DNA from: Epiperipatus broadwayi | Taxonomy: Eukaryota > Onychophora > Udeonychophora > Euonychophora > Peripatidae | NCBI GenBank assembly: GCA_028023455.1 | Contig: JAQFVV010012416.1 | Span: 1,483,767 to 1,547,766, forward strand | Length of the DNA stretch: 64,000 nucleotides | Reading direction: 5' to 3' | In this document: positions 58,326 through 64,000 of the stretch, piece by piece | How the letters are laid out: every line of letters begins with the position of its first letter | How positions within the stretch are numbered: the stretch's first letter is position 1 | The notes under the pieces: model-generated | The model's input: only the letters and a program-made list of their open reading frames with translations | What the model was told of the DNA's origin: nothing | Databases searched by the model: none | Translations under genes and position numbers: made by a program

Positions 58326-59310
58326 TACTAGCAATTAATTAAACATATTTGGGAAAGTATATAAAGTTTGAATTTTTCTAAAATATTTAAACTTAAATGA
58401 CAACGATAAAAATAGTTCAACGTATAATTCAAACTTATTTTTTATGTATTTTCATAAATAAAAAAAAAAGTGTAAGAAATATATTACAAAAGTATAACTA
58501 CAAATGGTGAGTTAAAAAATAGCCAAATAATAAGTTGATTAGAAAAAAGGAAAAAAAAAAAAATAGTCTGAAAAAATATGTGATAACAGTAGAGAGAATT
58601 AAATATCATTTGATTCAGGGATAGAAAATGTAGACTCTAGGGAAAAGACAAGAATAAAATGATTTGCTTTGATGATGTGGTGTATGTGGAAATGGGAAAG
58701 CAACCATTAAACATTTATTTGTAGAGTTTATGATATTGAAAGAGGATCAGAAGTAGTTATATGGAGAGTGTGCAAACTTAAAAAAATGAAGTAAGGAGAG
58801 ATTTTATTGTTTGATCATTATAACAAAATAGGGAATACGATAATTAGATAGTGAAATTAACAAAACAGTTTTTATTAAAATGGAATAGGAGGGGAAAAAA
58901 ATCAGGGCTAGAAAAATTATTTGGCAATAAGAAGTAAATAGTATATGATCATATTGTGGCTTCTGAAGCGGAAAATATATTACACATATTTTTGCTTCAC
59001 TGTCTAGTGATTCAAAACCTTGAATCAGAGGTTTAAACTCATCTACATGTGTTAAATCACTAGAGAGTGAAAAGGACGCACATACAAGTTTTAAAACCCT
59101 CCGTTATTATTTTTGTTATGGTTATAAACTAAGCATTATTAGTATAAAAGAATATTTAATAATTTTAAGCTTGAAATATTTAAATTTCCATGCCCATTTA
59201 ATAGTTACGTATGTGCATGCGATATTATTTGAAATATGTTTTTCCGTAATTAAATATCTATATTTATTTTATTTATTTATTTTAATTCGTTTATTTTATT
59301 TTCTGACGCA
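58326..59310. other. AT-rich stretch without recognised features
   Basis: Nothing recognised. Confidence 0.5.
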
Positions 59311-59317
59311 ATACTAA

Positions 59318-59332
59318 AGAAAGTTCTAGAGA
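59318..59332. promoter_or_regulatory. Distal heat-shock element
   Basis: Three contiguous 5-bp units, AGAAA GTTCT AGAGA, fit nGAAn/nTTCn with one mismatch in the last. It lies about 270 bp upstream of the proximal element. Heat-shock factor binds as a trimer to such arrays. Confidence 0.5.
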
Positions 59333-59585
59333 GTAATTAAAATAACTCGGAAACGTAAATTTATAAATAAAAGGATATTCTAAGATTCGTTTTAAAAAAG
59401 TAATTATTAAGTTAAAATCCCATAGCAAACTAAATGTTAATGGAAATTATATCTTTTGAATCTATTTCCATTTTAGAAATAGATTCAAACAATACTCTCT
59501 GGAGCTTGTTGCGTCATCATTAAAATTAAACAATAGGTATATTTCAGCCACGTAATGGACATCGGGCCATCTCAACCGGAAACAG

Positions 59586-59619
59586 AGAACATTCTAGAAG
59601 GTTTTCACGAGTATAAATA
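59586..59619 (+). promoter_or_regulatory. Heat-shock-type promoter: HSE array plus TATA box
   Basis: Four head-to-head units, AGAAC ATTCT AGAAG GTTTT (59586-59605), follow the nGAAn/nTTCn rule with one miss. TATAAATA (59612-59619) follows within 7 bp, giving the compact layout of stress-inducible promoters. The start site would be near 59645 on the plus strand. The surrounding 59.50-59.72 kb is less AT-rich than its flanks. No long ORF follows; the first exon may be untranslated, with the body outside the window, or the transcript may be noncoding. Confidence 0.6.
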
Positions 59620-60184
59620 GAGCTGAAATTTTAGGCTAAAGGTCTTGATACACCATCTTTATAACCTTGCAGAACGGACCCACGTCTGTTTAATTTTTGA
59701 AATATGACTCCAGAGTAGAGGGGCTAAATTTGCTTTCCCGTCCTTCTCCAAAATCGTTTCCACTCTGCTATGTTAACTTGCCATCTCAACTTATGGACTG
59801 CTTAATTTAAATGCTATCATAATTACCTCAAGAGGCCAACCATTATTTGTCAGAATGTTGCCTTGCTTAACCGTGTGCTCTTCATTTATAATTCTATACA
59901 TTCAAATCCAGACATATGTGAAGACATCAAGATTTGGAAGGTAAATTACAAGCTCAAAATAATGTAATATTAATTGTAGACGTTCTAGAATGTAGTGATT
60001 TTCTCTCTGTTCCAAAAGATAATGCACGAATCTAAAATTTTATCTATGTATTTCTCTAGGGGTTTCACATTTTCTTGTTTCTAATATTTTAAATGTGGCA
60101 CACTTTTATTTTATAAATTTTATGTTGTTTAATTTGATATGCTAACAGTTCAATCCAGAGAACCGATACTAAATTTTGTTAATA
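59620..60184 (+). other. Possible 5' untranslated exon and intron start downstream of the stress promoter
   Basis: The sequence after the TATA box (TAGAGCTGAAATTTTAGGC onward) has no ORF above a few codons after its first ATG (ATGACTCCAGAG then stop). No strong donor site is obvious. Confidence 0.3.
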
Positions 60185-60908
60185 TCATCATCAACCATTA
60201 TCAATCCACTGCAGGATGAAGGTCTCTCCAAGTTTAATCCATCTTCTCTGATCTTTAGCTTCTCTTCTCCACAACACCCCTGCACATTTTCTTATTTCAT
60301 CCATCCATCTCACATGTGGTCTCTTTCTGGGTCTTTTACAATCTCTTGGAATCCAGTTTAAAATTTCAATTGTCCATCTATTATCTTCTCTTCTAGCAAT
60401 ATGTCCAGCCCAACTCCATTTCAATCTTTTAATTTTTTCAATAAGGTCAGTAACACCTGTTTGTTGTCTTACCCATACATTGCGTTTTCGATCTCTTCTT
60501 GTTACTCCCAACATACATCTCTCCATACGCCTTTGAGTGGTTTGAAGTCTCTGTATTGCTCTTCTATTAAGTGTCCAAGTCTCAGATCCATAAGTAAGAA
60601 CTGGTAAAACACATTTGTTAAAAACCATCCTTTTCAAACACATAGGCATATTTCCTTTTAGTATCAAGTTATTTCTACCAAAAGCACTCCAACCAAGTTT
60701 AATTCTATGATTAATTTCCACCATTATGTTTCCATATGTATTAATAATCTGACCAAGGTATTTGTAACTGTTAACTTCTTCTAATTCTTCATAATCAATC
60801 TTTATTTTCATATTTTAAGCAAATCGATTAAACATTACTTTAGTCTTTTTAACATTTATCTTTAGTCCTGTACTTACATAATGTTGTGAAATTTCCTTCT
60901 TTTGCTTT
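60185..60908 (-). pseudogene. RTE-like LINE: best preserved RT C-terminal fragment (206-codon ORF)
   Basis: The ORF 60191-60811 is open from MKIKIDYEELEEVNSYKYLG to the end LQWIDNG. It contains the YLGQI block, KRMVFNKCVLPVLTYGSETW, RRMERCMLGVTRRDR, RQQTGVTDLIEK, WAGHIARREDNRW, and RDCKRPRKRPHVRWMDEIRK. This order is the thumb and C-terminal region of RTE-type endonuclease-reverse transcriptases. Upstream GLKINVKKTKVMFNRFA is in frame but separated by one stop, so the fragment starts near 60908 and is 5' truncated. The 3' end is a GATGATGAT microsatellite. Not functional alone: endonuclease and catalytic RT motifs are absent. Confidence 0.9.
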
Positions 60909-60919
60909 ATCAAACATAA

Positions 60920-61085
60920 AACCCGGATAAACGGGATTCCTTCTCATGGCGTATTGGAGTTTGGAAGCACCGACTCTTGGATATCGTCAAAGGTGGCCGG
61001 TCAGCTCTGCATAGGATAATACTGGAAAACAGGCTATGGAATTCTTACACGTTACCACCTCTTCTTTAAAATGCTGACCTGTCCC
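60920..61085. other. GC-richer island with competing open frames
   Basis: From AAACCCGGATAAACGGGATT to TGGAATTCTTACACGTTACC the DNA is open in several frames on both strands (plus: SWRIGVWKHRLLDIVKGG; minus: RADRPPLTISKSRCFQTP). No conserved domain was recognised and no convincing acceptor/donor pair fixes one frame. It may be a mobile-element fragment or an exon. Confidence 0.3.
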
Positions 61086-61998
61086 GCATACCAGGCACAT
61101 TTTATATTTTCATATATTGATGAAGCGTTCGTCCTAAAATGGATTCCATCATTTCTAATGTTATTACTTCAGTCAGCACCGCGATTCTCGTTAATATTTT
61201 TATATTTGCCCATTCTAAATCTGTAAGATGTAATGCCATGATTTCTGAATCTATCTCATGTTTTCGTTTCTATTAAAAGTTAGTTAATTTCATTTTAAAG
61301 CTTGTTTAAGCTACCTGCCCTCTCATTACGAAAGTGTGAGTGCGCCAACGAGTAATGTTAAGTAAATCTTTTCTAATAAGTAAAAAGAGAATCAAAGAAA
61401 TCTAGATAACTAAGCTGTTTAAACATATTAAACTCCAATTATTGTTGAAGTAAATGATTCAGATTCATAAATATTTTCGTATGTAGTTCAAATGAACTTT
61501 AATAAAATGATGTATATCAAATTTCATCTATCTATTTAAGGTCAATGAGTTCTCATAAAAATAATCATAGCATTCGCGTTATATAATATGGTAAAATGTA
61601 TCTCTCCTGTTAGCATATTAAGCCGCATCTACCTTGTTTGAAGTGTAATATCCAATTGCAGATTTGCGCATCATTTAATTTGTAACTTATATTCTTTTAT
61701 TATGTAACTCCTTTAACGCGCAAATCAGCCCTAACAAAGTAAAATCCATAATTATATTGGTGTTGACTATATATAAATAGGTTTGCAATTTTGTTAAATT
61801 CCAATATGTTTGTTCATTATAATATTAATATTAATAAATTGTTAACTACATAATTATTATTAAACCTGCTTTACCTCATTATTTATGCATACCCAGCATT
61901 AATTTAATTGCATTATATATAGCTGATTTTCATTGACCTAGGCCAATCCCTAGCTTTATTAATAAACACTATAAAGGGTATAATTCTAATACTTTTAC
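61086..61998. other. AT-rich stretch without recognised features
   Basis: Nothing recognised. Confidence 0.5.
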
Positions 61999-62145
61999 TA
62001 TTTCACTATGTTTGGGGGTTGGAGTTCGAAGACTAGTAATATTGTAATTCCCTGTAAATCTTATGTTTCTCCGCTGTTGCTTCGGGACAGGTATGAATAA
62101 AATTCCTTTGTTATCATCAGAAATGTTGTTCGTAATGTGATAGAT
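61999..62145 (-). CDS. Candidate internal exon of an unknown gene (49 codons)
   Basis: On the minus strand a strong acceptor (CCCTCTTGCCTATTTTCCAG) precedes IYHITNNISDD...; the frame stays open to KHSEI and a GTAAAAGT donor. The exon is 147 bp, divisible by three, with phase 0 at both ends. Composition is higher in GC than the flanks and codon use looks protein-like (KGILFIPVPKQQRRN). I recognise no family. The ORF continues a little past both splice sites, so an unspliced remnant of a mobile element is an alternative. Confidence 0.3.
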
Positions 62146-62875
62146 CTGGAAAATAGGCAAGAGGGCAGAATTCATGATTGTTCCTGACTTATGTATCTTG
62201 CACATGATTGGATTTGAGGTACTTTTTCCTAGATGCTAGCTCTTGTTAGACAAACAGACAATTCTGACTGGTACACTTCAAATGTAAGGTATGCTTTAAC
62301 TTGACTAACAAAATCTTTAGTCATATGGGCTTTGACAAGAAACTTCTGGATTTGTCTAAGAAGATGTCATTTTATATCAAGCCACAACATTCCAAATTAT
62401 AGCCACCATAGTTTAATACAGTAATGGAGTAACAGAGTCTGGAATTTCAAAGTTCAGCGATCCAACTCTACTATTTTCAGTGCATTAACTTCGTATAAAC
62501 ATCTGACCAATAGGATCATTTGATTTTGTTAATCCCAAAATATTATTTATAATTTAAAAAAATATATGATTTTTTAAAAATATTTGTAAATATCACATAT
62601 TTGTTCATTTGTATAATGAAATAGTTTTTTCTTTCCTTATAACCTAAAGTTGAGTGCACTTTTGGTGAAATTCACCATAATCATAGTTTTAGATTATAAA
62701 GAAAAAAGAAACCACTTCATTATGCAAATGAACTAATGTTTGCAAATTTGAATTACAAATACAAACGAAAGAAAAAAATCAATATTTGTAAATAGCCTAT
62801 ATATTAAATAAAATTCTATTTTACAAAACTTATCATTAAGTAATAAATTGTAGATTTATGCTTTACGCTTGTCCA
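62146..62875. other. AT-rich stretch without recognised features
   Basis: Nothing recognised. Confidence 0.5.
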
Positions 62876-62880
62876 AATTA

Positions 62881-62922
62881 TGATAATATTAAATAGTGCT
62901 ATCACACTATTTAATATTATCA
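62881..62922. repeat. Perfect 18-bp inverted repeat
   Basis: TGATAATATTAAATAGTG (62881-62898) and its exact complement (62905-62922) are separated by six bases. It may be a small fold-back or cruciform. Confidence 0.85.
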
Positions 62923-63624
62923 AAACTTATTGTTTGTTGTAACTAAAAACTTTACTCTTACGCATAATATAAAATTCTTTACAATTGTTAAATATGTTGA
63001 AGAATTAAGATATATTTAAAATTTCACATTTCTGAAGAATTCTGACATGCCGTTGCTCAATGATATATGGACAGTTCTTCAACATCTTTAAATCATAGCA
63101 CTTTCTAATAGTATTTAAAATTATAAATATCATGCAATTAAAAAAAGTTTAATTTGTTGCTAAAGAATACCTTTTCTTTTATTGGAAAAATTCATAAATC
63201 CAGATCACATAAGTTTGGATACTGATTGCATAAAGTTTTACCACATTACATTACAATCCAATTACATTGAACAATAAATAACAGAATTGCTACCCTACAT
63301 CGGTGCTTTCAATTGCTAGTGTTGTGATCACACACACAAAAAACAGGGTTGCTATTTTTTTTTCAGGCATCTAGAAATTAAACATGCCTTAGATATTTTA
63401 CCTTTAGTATTTCATCAATTTTCATCAGACAAAGACTAAAGATGATAGGTAGGAAAGTAGTAAAAATCTACTTAAAAAGAAAAGAGGTTGAGTCTCAATG
63501 TATATAATTTTTAAATTATAATCTATCATTGCTGTGACCATATTTTACATACATGTTAAAAACAAACTTTACTGCATATGTTAAAAGGTATATTGTATAA
63601 AGATTATTTTGACTCACATGTAAT

Positions 63625-63700
63625 CCCATTGTAGTGTAGATAGTATCTACTTGCTATGCCTATAGCATAGGGTTCAAATCCAAACTGAATAAAATCCATT
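63625..63700 (+). repeat. Possible tRNA-related SINE head
   Basis: TGTAGTGTAGATAGTATCTA could be a decayed A box, and CATAGGGTTCAAATCC is a good B box. About 40 bp separate them. No A tail or second copy was found in the window, so this is tentative. Confidence 0.35.
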
Positions 63701-64000
63701 TCAGAAAATTTAGTTTTCTATCATCTAAGGTAATTAACCATCAAACAATAATTGGTAAGTGAATACCTAGTTACTCTTAGCTAGAGATCAAAGACAAATA
63801 TGGACTTCACCACATGACTATTGGCAAGCCTGATGGGTACTGATGGAAAGACTTTGCCCTGTAGTGGCCTATATATATATGTTACTTTACCTTTAAGGCT
63901 TATTATTAGCAGATTTTAGAATCTATATAAATTTTGATATCCTTTAGTTGGGAAAAAAATTATTTTTGTTTTGTTTTGAAATATCTAAATTAAATAATGT

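Noticed and set aside
58126-60607. Plus-strand ORFs at 58126-58314, 60176-60361 and 60401-60607
   Set aside because: They are antisense shadows of the minus-strand RTE-like LINE fragments.
60920-61010. FGGY/glycerol kinase-like reading (LEFGSTDSW) on the plus strand
   Set aside because: Similarity is limited to about eight residues, no acceptor precedes it, and the opposite strand is equally open.

Overview
The window is AT-rich, intron- or intergenic-type DNA from an animal genome, most likely an invertebrate. The evidence is the very low density of long ORFs, many poly-A and poly-C/G tracts, tRNA-derived SINEs, RTE-like and SGNH-containing LINEs, Penelope-like elements and a hAT MITE. The sequence does not fix the phylum. 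No complete host protein gene is visible. Nearly all recognisable content is decayed mobile DNA, plus one convincing heat-shock-type promoter near 59.3-59.6 kb and one weak candidate host exon at 62.0-62.1 kb.

Layout. 0.6-0.7 kb: a tRNA-like SINE. 1.25-5.65 kb: an almost full-length but broken LINE on the minus strand, reading SGNH esterase-like region, endonuclease, reverse transcriptase, C-terminus. 5.7-10.5 kb: fold-back repeats, a tRNA-SINE and three hammerhead-bearing repeats. 11.9-12.4 kb: a hAT-type MITE. 13.4 and 18.5 kb: tRNA-like SINEs. 16.9-17.8 kb: the 3' end of a Penelope-like element followed by a hammerhead ribozyme motif. 19.9-33 kb: several copies of one RTE-like LINE, interleaved with a 454-bp tandem hammerhead repeat and an inverted pair of hammerhead SINEs. 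33-48 kb: fold-back elements, further Penelope, LINE and SINE pieces. 48.6-50.5 kb: a MITE beside a 1.6-kb inverted-terminus element packed with degenerate tandem repeats. 50.5-58.3 kb: scattered remnants. 59.3-59.7 kb: heat-shock elements plus TATA box. 60.2-60.9 kb: the best preserved RTE-like LINE fragment, with a 206-codon ORF.

The main discovery is that at least four unrelated repeat families carry the type I hammerhead ribozyme core: CUGANGA, stem II, GAAA, a 2-3 bp stem III, UH, with a base-paired stem I. About ten copies lie within 50 kb. Family A (7.6, 10.4, 21.7, 23.4, 40.3, 50.6 kb) forms tandem 454-bp units and long palindromes. Family B (9.5, 31.7, 31.9, 37.8, 39.8, 56.8 kb) joins a hammerhead to a tRNA-like pol III promoter. 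Family C (39.6, 43.0, 47.1 kb) sits in hairpins. Family E (17.65 kb) lies 0.6 kb downstream of a Penelope-like reading frame. This resembles the hammerheads known from Penelope-like elements, animal retrozymes and the schistosome SM-alpha SINE, but the number of families, the inverted pairs and the association with tRNA-like promoters deserve testing. All ribozyme calls are pairing arguments made by eye; no activity is shown.
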